Positions 16,330 through 24,779 of a stretch of DNA of 32,564 bases are shown in pieces. Each line of letters starts with the position of its first letter. Within the stretch, counting starts at the first letter, position 1. The notes under the pieces are model-generated. The model made no database searches. It had not been told where the DNA came from and saw nothing but the letters and a program-made list of their open reading frames with translations. Both the position numbers and the translations under genes were made by a program. Source of the DNA: Lysobacterales bacterium (GTDB taxonomy: Bacteria; Pseudomonadota; Gammaproteobacteria; Xanthomonadales; SZUA-36); assembly GCA_029859645.1 (NCBI GenBank), contig JAOUCS010000029.1, positions 1 to 32,564 of the forward strand, written 5' to 3'.

Positions 16330-17256
16330 GTGAGCTTTTCAAAAGCAAAACTGGAAGCCATCATCGCTTCGATCAGCTCAGTACTGATGGGTAAGGAAGC
16401 GGAAGTCAGGATCGCCCTGGCATGTTTGCTGGCTCAAGGCCATTTGCTGATCGAGGATCTCCCCGGACTGGGTAAAACCACGCTGGCCAATGCGATCGCC
16501 CGGGTTCTGGGCCTGGAATTTAACCGGGTTCAGTTCACCAGCGACCTGCTGCCCGCCGATATCGTTGGCGTTTCAATCTATGAAAAGAACGAGGGCGCCT
16601 TCCGCTTCCTGCCAGGGCCTGTATTTTGCCAGCTGCTGTTGGCTGACGAAATCAACCGCACTACCCCCAAAACCCAGAGCGCGCTGCTGGAAGCTATGGC
16701 CGAAGGCCAGGTCACAGTCGAGGGACAGACCCGGCCCCTGCCGGCACCGTTTTTTGTGATTGCTACGCAAAATCCGATTCAGCATTCCGGCACCTTTCCC
16801 TTGCCGGAATCGCAACTGGACCGCTTCCTGATGCGATTGTCATTGGGCTACCCGGACCTGGCTTCGGAAAAAGATATCCTGACGGGTGGCGATCCCCGGG
16901 TCCGTCTTGGTGAGCTGAAACCCATGCTCTCCATCGACGAGCTGCTTGCGCTGCAGGCTGAAGTCGACCAGGTGAGCGCGGCCGAACCGGTGGTGGATTA
17001 CCTGCAACGCCTGATCCAGTTCACCCGGACCAGCGAAGTTTTTGAATATGGCCTGTCGCCCCGCGCGGGTCTCGCGATCCTGCAGTCGGCCAAGGCCATC
17101 AGCCTGCTGGATGGCCGTGCATTCGTCATCCCTGAAGATATCCAGGTGGTGTTCCCTGCCGTGGCCAACCACCGGTTGCAGGGCGCTGGTCGCGGTCATG
17201 ATAGCGGAAGCCGGGTTCTCATCGACAAGGTGCTGGACTCCGTCGACGTCATCTGA
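16330..17256 (+). CDS. MoxR-family AAA+ ATPase
   Basis: 308 residues from GTG 16330, with AGGGG about 8 nt upstream. Walker A is LPGLGKTT (44-51), Walker B is LLLADEINRTTPKTQ, followed by the sensor region FFVIATQNPIQHSGTFPLPE and an arginine-finger type SQLDRFLMRL, all standard for MoxR proteins. MoxR ATPases act as chaperones for co-encoded VWA or DUF58 proteins. A DUF58 gene starts 19 nt downstream and TgpA follows, forming the common MoxR-DUF58-transglutaminase cluster. Length is usual. Confidence 0.93.
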   Translation: MSFSKAKLEAIIASISSVLMGKEAEVRIALACLLAQGHLLIEDLPGLGKTTLANAIARVLGLEFNRVQFTSDLLPADIVGVSIYEKNEGAFRFLPGPVFCQLLLADEINRTTPKTQSALLEAMAEGQVTVEGQTRPLPAPFFVIATQNPIQHSGTFPLPESQLDRFLMRLSLGYPDLASEKDILTGGDPRVRLGELKPMLSIDELLALQAEVDQVSAAEPVVDYLQRLIQFTRTSEVFEYGLSPRAGLAILQSAKAISLLDGRAFVIPEDIQVVFPAVANHRLQGAGRGHDSGSRVLIDKVLDSVDVI

Positions 17257-17275
17257 ACGTGGCGCCGGTCTGATT

Positions 17276-18271
17276 ATGCGCCCCCTATCAGGAATCCGGC
17301 AGGCCCTTCGCAGGCGCTTCGGCCTATGGATCGACCGCCGCACGCGGCTGGAAAGCGAAAGCCTGCTTAACCACCGGCGTTTATATATCCTGCCATCGAA
17401 AGCAGGCTTTGGTTTCCTGGTGCTCGTGTTTGCGCTGTGGTTGCTGGCGACCAACTTCGAAAACAACCTGGTCTTTATGCTGTGTTTCCTGCTTTCGGCC
17501 CTGTTCGTGGTCAGCATCCACTTCACCCACGGCACGCTTTCTGGCTTGCGAGTTAAGCCGGTTCGCGCCCAGTCCGTGTTCAAAGGTGAAGCGGCGGCCG
17601 TCGAGCTCTGCTTCAGCCAGGTCAGGCCACGGAGCCGTGAACAGATTCTGCTCCGCTTCGCTGGTGGCGAACCCCTGATGATCACCCTGGACAAGGCCGG
17701 CGATACCTTCGTGACCGTGTTGGCGCCAACGGCCAGGCGAGGGTTTCTCGATCCCGGCCTGTTGACGGTTGAAAGCGTTTATCCGGTAGGCCTCATGCGC
17801 GTGTGGGCCTACCTTCATTTTCGATTTGACGCGGCCGTTTTTCCGGCTCCTGTGCCAGACAGGGTGCAATCCTCGGAGCGTCGAGGATCCGGCGATGGTC
17901 ACTACTCGGGAACGTCCGGATCCGAAGACTACGTGGGGTTGAAAACCTTTGAAGCCGGCGAATCGTTACGACACGTGGCATGGAAGCAGTTTGCGCGCGA
18001 ACAGGGCCTCTGGTCCAAGCAATACGGCGATTCCGTCGACAGCAGGGTGTGGGTGGACTGGGCTGAATACGCAGGAATGGACACCGAACAACGGCTGTCA
18101 CGGATGGCCTGGCAGGTTTGTGAATGCGCGGCGGCAGGTAAGATCTACGGATTACGGTTGCCCGGCAAGGAACTGATTCCCAACCAGGGGATGGTTCACC
18201 GGCAGTCAGCTCTGCGGTGCCTGGCTCTGCATGGCATCGAGCCGGATGGGAAAGAAAATGAAGCGCCCTGA
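17276..18271 (+). CDS. DUF58 membrane-anchored protein
   Basis: 331 residues from ATG 17276, 19 nt after moxR; the frame is open further back to 17042 but that part lies antiparallel in sense to the MoxR reading frame and is not protein-like. Two adjacent membrane helices (about 43-85: FGFLVLVFALWLLATNF and LVFMLCFLLSALFVVSI) are followed by an Ig-like soluble part and the DUF58 core SEDYVGLKTFEAGESLRHVAWKQFAR, with the D-x-(R/L)-x-Y-x-x-G-(D/E) type motif of VWA-related DUF58 proteins. It is the probable partner of the MoxR ATPase. The stop overlaps the TgpA start by 14 nt, so all three genes are translated together. Confidence 0.9.
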   Translation: MRPLSGIRQALRRRFGLWIDRRTRLESESLLNHRRLYILPSKAGFGFLVLVFALWLLATNFENNLVFMLCFLLSALFVVSIHFTHGTLSGLRVKPVRAQSVFKGEAAAVELCFSQVRPRSREQILLRFAGGEPLMITLDKAGDTFVTVLAPTARRGFLDPGLLTVESVYPVGLMRVWAYLHFRFDAAVFPAPVPDRVQSSERRGSGDGHYSGTSGSEDYVGLKTFEAGESLRHVAWKQFAREQGLWSKQYGDSVDSRVWVDWAEYAGMDTEQRLSRMAWQVCECAAAGKIYGLRLPGKELIPNQGMVHRQSALRCLALHGIEPDGKENEAP

Positions 18272-20156
18272 CTGGCAGCTATCCCGCAATGGCCTGTTTT
18301 GGGTTCTTTTCGCCTTCACCGCGGTGGTTGCCCTGCACCTGGACCACCTGCCTGTATGGGTTACGGTCCTTGCGGGACTGTGCATCCTGTGGCGAATTCT
18401 CGAGTATCGCGGTGTGGTTTCGTTCCCGCCCTGGCCGCTCAAGGCTGTCCTGGTGGCGGGCAGCATAGCCGGCCTGGTGATGGTGTATCCGTCCCTGCTG
18501 GGGTTGGAGCCAATGCTCACGATGCTGATCGCCGGATTCGGGCTGAAGTTGCTCGAGATGCACCACAAGCGGGACGCTGTCATCCTGGTCTACCTGGCTT
18601 TCTTCACGGCAGCCGTGGACTGCATCTTCACACAGTCAATCCCTGACTTCGGCCTGGTCTTAGTGACTTTCGTTATCGCCACGGCTGCCCTGGTAAGCAT
18701 CAACCAGTCAAAGAGTCGTGGTTTCTCCATGGGTTCTTCACAGATCGCGCTCAAGATGCTGGCCACGTCTTTGCCGCTGATGCTGGCATTGTTCCTGATC
18801 GTACCTAGACTGGGCGCTTTCTGGTCGATTCCCGTGCCGAAAAACCAGGCCCGGACCGGGGTAGGAGACACGCTTTCGCCGGGTGAATTTTCAAGCCTGG
18901 TGGGTTCTGACAAGCTGGCGTTCCGCGTTCGCTTCGACGGTGAGATACCGGCTCGCGATCGTCTTTACTGGCGTGGGCTCGTTTTCTCTGAATTCGATGG
19001 CAGGGAGTGGAAACAGGGCGATTTTTATGGCCCCGATCAGCCGATTTTAAGTCGTCCTGGCGATGAAAGCATCGTGCGGTTTGGTGAACCGATACGCTAT
19101 ACGCTGACCATGGAACCCACCTACAGAAGGTGGCTGTTCGCACTCTCTACACCTGCGAGCGTCGAGCCTGGCATCCGGTTGGTAAAAGATTCACGGCTGG
19201 TCAGTTCTGACAGGATCAGCCAGAGGCGTAACTACAACGTTCGCTCCTGGCTCGATTACCGCCTGCAGCCGGAACAACTGCACCCCCATCGAGAAAAGAT
19301 GGAGCGTATGCTGCCGCCCGGCGCAAATCCGGAAACTGTGCGGATCGCCAGGGAATGGGCGCGGGAAACGCCGGATGTCCAGGTCCTGGTTGCGCGCGTT
19401 CTGCGGCTCTTCAATCAATCTTTTATCTATACACTGGAGCCTCCGCTCCTCGGCCAACATGCGGTTGACGAGTTCCTGTGGGATACGCGGCGCGGCTTTT
19501 GCGAGCATTTTGCAGGCAGCTTCGCCTTTTTCATGCGGGCGGCCGGCCACCCCGCCCGTGTCGTCGTTGGTTATCTTGGCGGTGAGGTCCACCCCACTGA
19601 AAACTTTGTCACCGTCCGCCAATATGACGCCCATGCCTGGGCTGAAGTCTGGATCGAGGGCGTTGGCTGGCAGCGCATCGACCCGACTGCGGCTGTCGCG
19701 CCGGAGCGGATTGAAATGAGCCTGGCCGACCTGTTCGGTAACGAAGACGGCTTTCTCGCGGATAGCCCGTTAAGCCTTATTCGCTTCCGGGATTTCCAAC
19801 TGGTTAACTGGATCATCCTGCAGCGGGATTACCTCGACTACGCGTGGGCCACCTGGGTGCTCGGCTACGATCAACAGCAAGTCGAATTCCTGAAGCGCCT
19901 TCTGGGTGAAGTATCGATGTTTCGGTTAAGCCTGCTGTTCCTGGTCGCCGCCGGCATTTCGCTGCTGCCGTACCTGCTTAAGCGGCTCATCATACGCCAA
20001 CGGGTCAAGCCGGATCCGCGCGACGCAGTGATTAACGATTTCTGTGAAAAGATGGCTCGGCCGGTGTGCCCCGAAAGACCGGTGAGGGTATTCTTAATTT
20101 TGCACGCCGCATCGCGGCTGAGCAGCCACGATTGGAAAGGGCTGCGATGGCGATAG
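18258..20156 (+). CDS. tgpA: TgpA-type membrane transglutaminase-like protein (C-terminus frameshifted)
   Basis: I use ATG 18258 (GGGAAAG just upstream; 18231 and 18246 are alternatives). Five or six N-terminal membrane helices (DUF3488) are followed by a periplasmic transglutaminase-like domain: Cys415 in RRGFCEHFAG, His in YDAHAWAEVW and Asp in QRIDPTAAV form the triad. A last helix (FRLSLLFLVAAGISLLPYLL) follows. TgpA proteins normally end in a cytosolic DUF4129. Here the frame after DFCEKMAR turns into PVCPERPVRVFL and ends at 20156, whereas the expected tail is encoded one frame away at 20066-20260. So the annotated last 30 or so residues are probably false. Third gene of the moxR operon; essential in Pseudomonas aeruginosa. 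Confidence 0.88.
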   Translation: MKRPDWQLSRNGLFWVLFAFTAVVALHLDHLPVWVTVLAGLCILWRILEYRGVVSFPPWPLKAVLVAGSIAGLVMVYPSLLGLEPMLTMLIAGFGLKLLEMHHKRDAVILVYLAFFTAAVDCIFTQSIPDFGLVLVTFVIATAALVSINQSKSRGFSMGSSQIALKMLATSLPLMLALFLIVPRLGAFWSIPVPKNQARTGVGDTLSPGEFSSLVGSDKLAFRVRFDGEIPARDRLYWRGLVFSEFDGREWKQGDFYGPDQPILSRPGDESIVRFGEPIRYTLTMEPTYRRWLFALSTPASVEPGIRLVKDSRLVSSDRISQRRNYNVRSWLDYRLQPEQLHPHREKMERMLPPGANPETVRIAREWARETPDVQVLVARVLRLFNQSFIYTLEPPLLGQHAVDEFLWDTRRGFCEHFAGSFAFFMRAAGHPARVVVGYLGGEVHPTENFVTVRQYDAHAWAEVWIEGVGWQRIDPTAAVAPERIEMSLADLFGNEDGFLADSPLSLIRFRDFQLVNWIILQRDYLDYAWATWVLGYDQQQVEFLKRLLGEVSMFRLSLLFLVAAGISLLPYLLKRLIIRQRVKPDPRDAVINDFCEKMARPVCPERPVRVFLILHAASRLSSHDWKGLRWR

Positions 20157-20260
20157 CCAATAGCTACATCAATCAGCGCTATGACAGCCAGCTTCCCGAT
20201 CAGGTCAGCGATTTACGCAGGATGGTTCGGCAATTCAACGCGCCGAAGAAATTCGAATAG
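20063..20260 (+). pseudogene. Displaced DUF4129 tail of tgpA (-1 frame)
   Basis: About 65 codons in the frame one base behind tgpA. They read GVPRKTGEGILNFARRIAAE, then AIANSYINQRYDSQ and DLRRMVRQFN, the typical cytosolic end of TgpA (P-GEG-x-x-x-FA-R and LRR-x-V-x-x-F). Joining the frames at 20059-20062 gives MAR-(A)-GVPRKTGEG if one base, most simply a G in GCTCGG(G)CCGG, is missing. There is no slippery heptamer there, so programmed frameshifting is unlikely. It overlaps the end of the convergent NHL-like gene by 26 nt. Confidence 0.75.
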
Positions 20261-21056
20261 CAATAACCGTATTGTCAAAGCCCGTTGGTATCAATGCCAG
20301 GCCCAGATTTGACGCGTACCCGTGATTAGCGCTGCTGACGCCCGCTGCTGCCAGGACCTGGATTTCGCCCTGCTTCGGAAAACGGATCAATGGGCCCGCT
20401 ACCGGCGTGATCTGCATGGAGCCGTCGGGCTCGAACTCAATGCCGTCAATATCCGCCACCCACTCCGGTGCTGCCAATTCGACCTTCGAATCATCCAGGC
20501 TGATGCGCCATAGCTGTTCACCACCCACGTACAAAGACCCGCCATGGACTTCCACACCGTTGGCGCCGGGAAACTTTTCCTCACCGATAAAGATTGACTG
20601 CTTGCCGTCCGTTGACAGTTTGATGACCTGGCCTGCCGCCGTATCGCTAATATAAACCTGCCCGTCCCCAGCTATTGCAACATCGTTGGCCACTTTGGTC
20701 TGCAGCTTGATGGTATCCAACAGCCGGTACCCCGGCCATGCCATTATTTTCAGCTGGTTGCTGTCAATCACGTAAAGCCGGCCACTGTGCAAAGCCATGC
20801 CCAGCGGAGCATCCAATCCAACTACAATCCGCCAGTCGATCACTTTTCCGCCTGAACCCAACAGTGTCAGGAAGCCGCTTCCGGCTTCACCGAAGCCGCA
20901 TACATTCGACACCAACAGAGTGTTATCCGGTAATGGCAAAACGGTCTCTGGCTCGCAGTATTCGCCCCGTGAAATCCAGGCGATATCTGCCTCCAGAGAC
21001 TCAACAGAGGAAGGAAGAATCAAACCGGCCGCTAGTATGGCCCAGATTGCAATCAC
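20235..21056 (-). CDS. Exported NHL/SMP-30-like beta-propeller protein
   Basis: 273 residues from a GTG at 21056; the ribosome-binding site is weak, but the start gives a signal peptide (MIAIWAILAAGLILPSSVES). The rest is propeller-like repeats with the form GNTLLVSNV, SGRLYVIDSNQLKIM, DGQVYISDTAAGQVIKLS, GGSLYVGGEQLWRIS and a closing LGLALIPTGFDNTVIAI. This resembles SMP-30/gluconolactonase-like NHL proteins, but the divalent-metal residues of true lactonases are not clear, so an enzymatic role is not claimed. It ends inside the displaced tail of tgpA and starts 64 nt from the aceA terminator. Confidence 0.75.
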   Translation of the reverse strand: MIAIWAILAAGLILPSSVESLEADIAWISRGEYCEPETVLPLPDNTLLVSNVCGFGEAGSGFLTLLGSGGKVIDWRIVVGLDAPLGMALHSGRLYVIDSNQLKIMAWPGYRLLDTIKLQTKVANDVAIAGDGQVYISDTAAGQVIKLSTDGKQSIFIGEEKFPGANGVEVHGGSLYVGGEQLWRISLDDSKVELAAPEWVADIDGIEFEPDGSMQITPVAGPLIRFPKQGEIQVLAAAGVSSANHGYASNLGLALIPTGFDNTVIAIRISSAR

Positions 21057-21120
21057 GCTTTAGCTCAACTGTTTCACGAGCACCGATCATATATCGGACA
21101 AGGACTCTGTGACCAACAGC

Positions 21121-21176
21121 AAAAAATTGGCGGAGCCCGAAGAGTCTGTGATCAAACTCTTCGAACCCCGCCAATT
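21121..21176 (-). terminator. Rho-independent terminator of aceA
   Basis: Read on the minus strand, 21176-21156 pairs with 21145-21125 to form a 21-bp stem, complete if three G-U pairs are allowed, around a 10-nt loop, followed at once by six T residues (21126-21121). It begins 24 nt after the isocitrate lyase stop. No T tract follows on the plus strand, so it acts in one direction. Confidence 0.92.
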
Positions 21177-21199
21177 GGGAGTACAACCAGTCTTTGCAA

Positions 21200-22795
21200 T
21201 CAGGCGAACTGGTTCATCGTGTTGTCTTCACCCGCGGCTTTCAATGCAGCTTCGCCGGCGAAGTATTCCTTGTGGTCGTCACCGATATCAGAACCGGACA
21301 TGTTCTGGTGCTTGACGCAAGCGATGCCCTGGCGGATTTCCTCGCGCTGCACGTGCGCCACGTAGCCCAGCATGCCCTGTTCGCCGAAGTATTCCTTCGA
21401 CAGGTTGTCGGTGGACAGCGCGGCCGTGTGGTAGGTCGGCAGCGTGATCAGGTGGTGGAAAATACCGGCCTCGCGAGCAGCATCTGACTGGAAGGTGCGA
21501 ATCTTCTCATCCGCGACCGCTGCCAGTTCGGTGTCGTCGTAGTCGACACTCATCAGCTGGGTGCGATCGTAAGCCGAAACGTCTTTGCCTTCCTCCTGCC
21601 AGGCGTCGAATACCTGCTGGCGGAAGTTCAGCGTCCAGTTAAACGATGGGCTGTTGTTGTATACCAGCTTGGCGTTGGGAACCACTTCACGGATGCGTTT
21701 CACCATGCCCCAGATCTGCCCGATATGAGGCTTCTCGGTTTCGATCCAGATCAGGTCGGCGCCGTTTTGCAGGGAAGTAATGCAGTCGAGAACGCAGCGA
21801 TCTTCACCGGTTCCTTCCCGGAACTGGAACAGATTGGACGGCAACCGCCTGGGCCGCAACAGGTGGCCTTCGCGATTCAGCACCACGTCGCCGTTATTCA
21901 TGTCTTGCGGCGAGACTTCTTCACAATCGAGGAAGGAGTTGTACTGGTCTCCAAGATCCCCCGGCTCCCGGGTGACTGCAATTTGTTTGGTCAGGCCAGC
22001 ACCCAGCGAATCCGTGCGGGCGACGATCACGCCGTTGTCGATGCCCAGCTCCAGGAAGGCATACCGACAGGCGTGAATCTTGGCCAGGAAATCCTCATGC
22101 GGAACGGTAACTTTGCCGTCCTGGTGACCGCACTGTTTTTCGTCGGAAACCTGGTTTTCGATCTGCAGGCAGCACGCACCGGCTTCGATCATCTTCTTGG
22201 CCAGCAGGTAGGTCGCTTCGGCGTTACCGAATCCGGCGTCGATATCAGCAATGATTGGCACCACGTGGGTTTCGAAATTGTCGATGTCTCTCTTGACTGC
22301 CGCCTCTTTGACGGTATCACCGGCCTCGCGGGCAGCGTCGAGATCGCGGAACAGACCGCCCAGCTCGCGGGCGTCCGCCTGGCGCAGGAAAGTGTAGAGC
22401 TCTTCGATCAGTTCCGGCACCGTGGTTTTTTCATGCATGGACTGATCGGGCAGCGGACCAAATTCAGACCGCAGTGCTGCCACCATCCAGCCGGAAAGAT
22501 ACAGGTATTTTTTCTTGTTGCTGCCGAAATGCTTCTTGATGGAGATCATCTTCTGCTGGCCGATGAAACCGTGCCAACAACCCAGCGACTGGGTGTACTG
22601 GGTAGAGTCCGCATCATACTCCTCCATGTCACGGCGCATGATGTCCGCCGTGTACTGGGCAATTTCCAGGCCGGTTCTGAACCGGTTTTGCAGGCGCATG
22701 CGGGCGGCGGATTCCGGGTTGATGGCGCCCCATGAGCTACCGGCGGCGTTACAGACTCCTTGGAGGGAGGCGATTTCGTCAGAATATTTTGACAT
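21200..22795 (-). CDS. aceA: Isocitrate lyase
   Basis: 531 residues from ATG 22795. Splits isocitrate to glyoxylate and succinate, the first step of the glyoxylate bypass needed for growth on acetate or fatty acids. The active-site loop is SDEKQCGHQDGKV with catalytic Cys222; the KQCGH form and the 531-residue length are those of the Pseudomonas type rather than the 434-residue E. coli type. Further markers: the N-terminal WHGFIGQQKM, IADIDAGFGNAEATYLLAKKM (metal-binding Asp), VARTDSLGAG and VYNNSPSFNW. GAGG lies about 8 nt before the ATG. Divergent from a LysR regulator across an AT-rich 174-nt region; ends in a strong terminator. No malate synthase in this window. Confidence 0.96.
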   Translation of the reverse strand: MSKYSDEIASLQGVCNAAGSSWGAINPESAARMRLQNRFRTGLEIAQYTADIMRRDMEEYDADSTQYTQSLGCWHGFIGQQKMISIKKHFGSNKKKYLYLSGWMVAALRSEFGPLPDQSMHEKTTVPELIEELYTFLRQADARELGGLFRDLDAAREAGDTVKEAAVKRDIDNFETHVVPIIADIDAGFGNAEATYLLAKKMIEAGACCLQIENQVSDEKQCGHQDGKVTVPHEDFLAKIHACRYAFLELGIDNGVIVARTDSLGAGLTKQIAVTREPGDLGDQYNSFLDCEEVSPQDMNNGDVVLNREGHLLRPRRLPSNLFQFREGTGEDRCVLDCITSLQNGADLIWIETEKPHIGQIWGMVKRIREVVPNAKLVYNNSPSFNWTLNFRQQVFDAWQEEGKDVSAYDRTQLMSVDYDDTELAAVADEKIRTFQSDAAREAGIFHHLITLPTYHTAALSTDNLSKEYFGEQGMLGYVAHVQREEIRQGIACVKHQNMSGSDIGDDHKEYFAGEAALKAAGEDNTMNQFA

Positions 22796-22894
22796 GTCGA
22801 ATCCTCGTTACTTATTGAAATATAAGTCGAATAATGTGTGGTTTTACGAAAGCTGCTGTCAGTCTAGTGATTCCCTTAAAATTTATCTAATCAA

Positions 22895-22941
22895 TGAATG
22901 TTATATTCACCATTTTGTAAATGAATACCGGGTAAAATTCA
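22895..22941. promoter_or_regulatory. Candidate operator: two TGAAT/ATTCA inverted repeats
   Basis: Between aceA and the divergent LysR gene, TGAAT-N5-ATTCA (22895-22909) and TGAAT-N10-ATTCA (22922-22941) lie in tandem in AT-rich DNA. Dyad sites of this kind in a LysR/target intergenic region are typical LysR-type regulator binding sites. The identity of the bound protein is inference, and no clear -35/-10 boxes could be assigned. Confidence 0.45.
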
Positions 22942-22969
22942 TAATCCAATCTATTGAGAATAGTACGAA

Positions 22970-23908
22970 ATGAGTATCAAGGGCATTGACCTGAATCTAC
23001 TGGTTTACCTTGACGTGCTTTTGCGCAAGCGAAATGTAACGCGAGCGGCTGAAAGCCTGGGCATCAGCCAGCCCGCCATGAGCAACGGGCTAAAACGATT
23101 GCGTGAACTCTTTTCCGACCCGTTACTGGTCCGCACCAGCAACGGCATGAGCCCCACAGAGCGCGCCCAGGAACTGCAACCCCTGGTGAGGGAAATCGTC
23201 GCCTCCATCGAAACCGCCATCGAACCCGACCGCAGGTTCGATGCAGCACTGACAGACCGCATGTTCCGGATCTCGATCAGCGACTATGGCGAGTCCACCC
23301 TGCTGCCTCACCTGTTACGGCGGCTGAGGTCTGAAGCGCCCAACATCACCCTGGACCTGCTGACCCCCAGTGACGTAAGTTACCAGGACATGGAAGGCGG
23401 CAATGTCGACCTGGTGATCAACCGCTTCGACGACTTGCCGCAGTCTTTTCACCAGCGCACCATCTGGCGGGACAGCTTTTCCTGCCTGATAAACATTCAC
23501 AACCGAATCCGCGAGGATTTCACGCTCAACAACTACCTGGAATGCAGCCATGTCTGGGTCAGCAAAACCGGCATGGGTGTCGGTGTCGGTGTTGATCCGT
23601 CGACGGGACAACACCTGGGCTGGGTGGACGATGCCCTGGCAAAGCTGGGAAAAAAGCGCCGCATCCGGGTGTTCACCCGACATTACCAGGTCGCGATGCA
23701 TCTGGCCGAACTGCGTGACCTGATCATCACTTTGCCGACCCGGGCAGCCAGCCTGATGGCTGATCATCCGGAAGTAATCTTACTGCCTCCGCCCTTTTCA
23801 ATCCCCGACATCGAACTGCAAATGGCCTGGAGCCCCTTGCTGCAACACAATCCGGCCCACCAATGGCTCCGGCGTTTGATTGCCGATGTGGCGAAGGAAA
23901 TGGATTGA
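22970..23908 (+). CDS. LysR-family transcriptional regulator, divergent from aceA
   Basis: 312 residues. Residues 6-65 are the winged helix-turn-helix (LNLLVYLDVLLRKRNVTRAA, SLGISQPAMSNGLKRLRELF, DPLLVRTSNGMSPT), standard for LysR. Residues 95-300 form the two-lobed ligand-binding domain (FRISISDYGESTLLPHLLRR). The divergent placement beside aceA suggests that it regulates isocitrate lyase and itself; the ligand is unknown. Its own ribosome-binding site is weak. It ends 17 nt from the convergent PhyH gene with no visible terminator. A LysR gene next to isocitrate lyase differs from E. coli, where IclR controls it. Confidence 0.88.
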   Translation: MSIKGIDLNLLVYLDVLLRKRNVTRAAESLGISQPAMSNGLKRLRELFSDPLLVRTSNGMSPTERAQELQPLVREIVASIETAIEPDRRFDAALTDRMFRISISDYGESTLLPHLLRRLRSEAPNITLDLLTPSDVSYQDMEGGNVDLVINRFDDLPQSFHQRTIWRDSFSCLINIHNRIREDFTLNNYLECSHVWVSKTGMGVGVGVDPSTGQHLGWVDDALAKLGKKRRIRVFTRHYQVAMHLAELRDLIITLPTRAASLMADHPEVILLPPPFSIPDIELQMAWSPLLQHNPAHQWLRRLIADVAKEMD

Positions 23909-23925
23909 CCAGGACTCGTCTGCGA

Positions 23926-24666
23926 TCAACGCTCTTCGAGGACTTCAGCTGTGGAAAACCGATAACGCATGTTGCGATAGACACAGATGTCGGTAATGTT
24001 GTCCGGCGTACCTTTCGGACAAACCCGAAAGTTGGTTGAAAACCGGAAATTGCCCGTGATGGGCGTCACCCGGTGCCAGGTATGCCCATGCAACAGAACC
24101 AGTGAGCCGCTGCGCGGACTGATGATCACCTGGTTCTCCAGGTTTTCATGTGTTTCTCCACTGGGAAGCACGCCCATGCGGTGTGAGCCTGGCATGACGA
24201 CGACCTGTCCGCCATCGCCTGGCGAAAGCGTCCGGCTGTAGACCAGGCGGTTAAGGTTGAACCGGGAAGAGTCCTCCGGTGGACAGTCCTGATGCCAGGC
24301 CTGACCCACTGTTCCCTGCCTGGAAAACATCACCATGCTGTACAAGGGTGACCAGGCGTCACCGAGGATGGCCCCGGTCAAATTCACCAACCTGCTGTCC
24401 CGCTCAAGCGAGTCGAAAATATCGGCGATCTTCGAAGAATAGTCGGGCATATCCGGGTTTTGCGGAAACCAGGGAATCACCTCGGTTGCTGACCGGGCCA
24501 GAAACTCTTCCTCGTGCCGGTATTCGGGAGTCTCACCGAAGTAATTGACGATTTCCCGGTCCAGGCCGGCCATAACGGAAGCGCTGTAAAAATCTTCTAT
24601 GACCAGGTAACCCTCTTTCCAGAACCTCCGGGCCAGGTCCGTCAGATTGGAAACCTTCACATCCAT
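23926..24666 (-). CDS. PhyH-type Fe(II)/2-oxoglutarate dioxygenase
   Basis: 246 residues from ATG 24666; GGAG is 7 nt upstream, which favours it over ATG 24669 and the upstream TTG 24687. Phytanoyl-CoA dioxygenase-family fold: metal ligands His and Asp in AWHQDCPP, distal His in LHGHTWHRVTP and the 2-oxoglutarate Arg in NFRFSTNFRV, plus GDGGQVVVMPGSHRMG. All three metal ligands and the Arg are present, so it should be an active oxygenase. Substrates in this family range from fatty acyl groups to small metabolites and antibiotics; the substrate is not indicated here. It stands between the LysR and TPR genes, apparently alone. Confidence 0.82.
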   Translation of the reverse strand: MDVKVSNLTDLARRFWKEGYLVIEDFYSASVMAGLDREIVNYFGETPEYRHEEEFLARSATEVIPWFPQNPDMPDYSSKIADIFDSLERDSRLVNLTGAILGDAWSPLYSMVMFSRQGTVGQAWHQDCPPEDSSRFNLNRLVYSRTLSPGDGGQVVVMPGSHRMGVLPSGETHENLENQVIISPRSGSLVLLHGHTWHRVTPITGNFRFSTNFRVCPKGTPDNITDICVYRNMRYRFSTAEVLEER

Positions 24667-24779
24667 CATGTCACTCCACCCCGGCAATGCCCAGGTTCAC
24701 AGGTCAGTCAGCATCAGGGTAAATTAACCAGAAACTGGAAGAAAGTCAGGACTCCGGGCCCCGGCATGATCACCGCGGT

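Noticed and set aside
17042-17275. Extension of the DUF58 frame back into moxR
   Set aside because: The translation is Arg/Ser/Cys-rich and out of frame with the certain MoxR protein; a normal start exists at 17276.
20045-20070. Programmed -1 frameshift in tgpA
   Set aside because: No X-XXY-YYZ slippery heptamer and no strong stem-loop just downstream; a lost base explains the data better.
21083-21097. CCGAT/ATCGG inverted repeat upstream of the NHL-like gene as an operator
   Set aside because: A 5-bp palindrome is too short to distinguish from chance without comparison.
21725-22735. 336-codon plus-strand frame opposite aceA
   Set aside because: Shadow of the highly conserved isocitrate lyase frame; no motif and no independent start signal.
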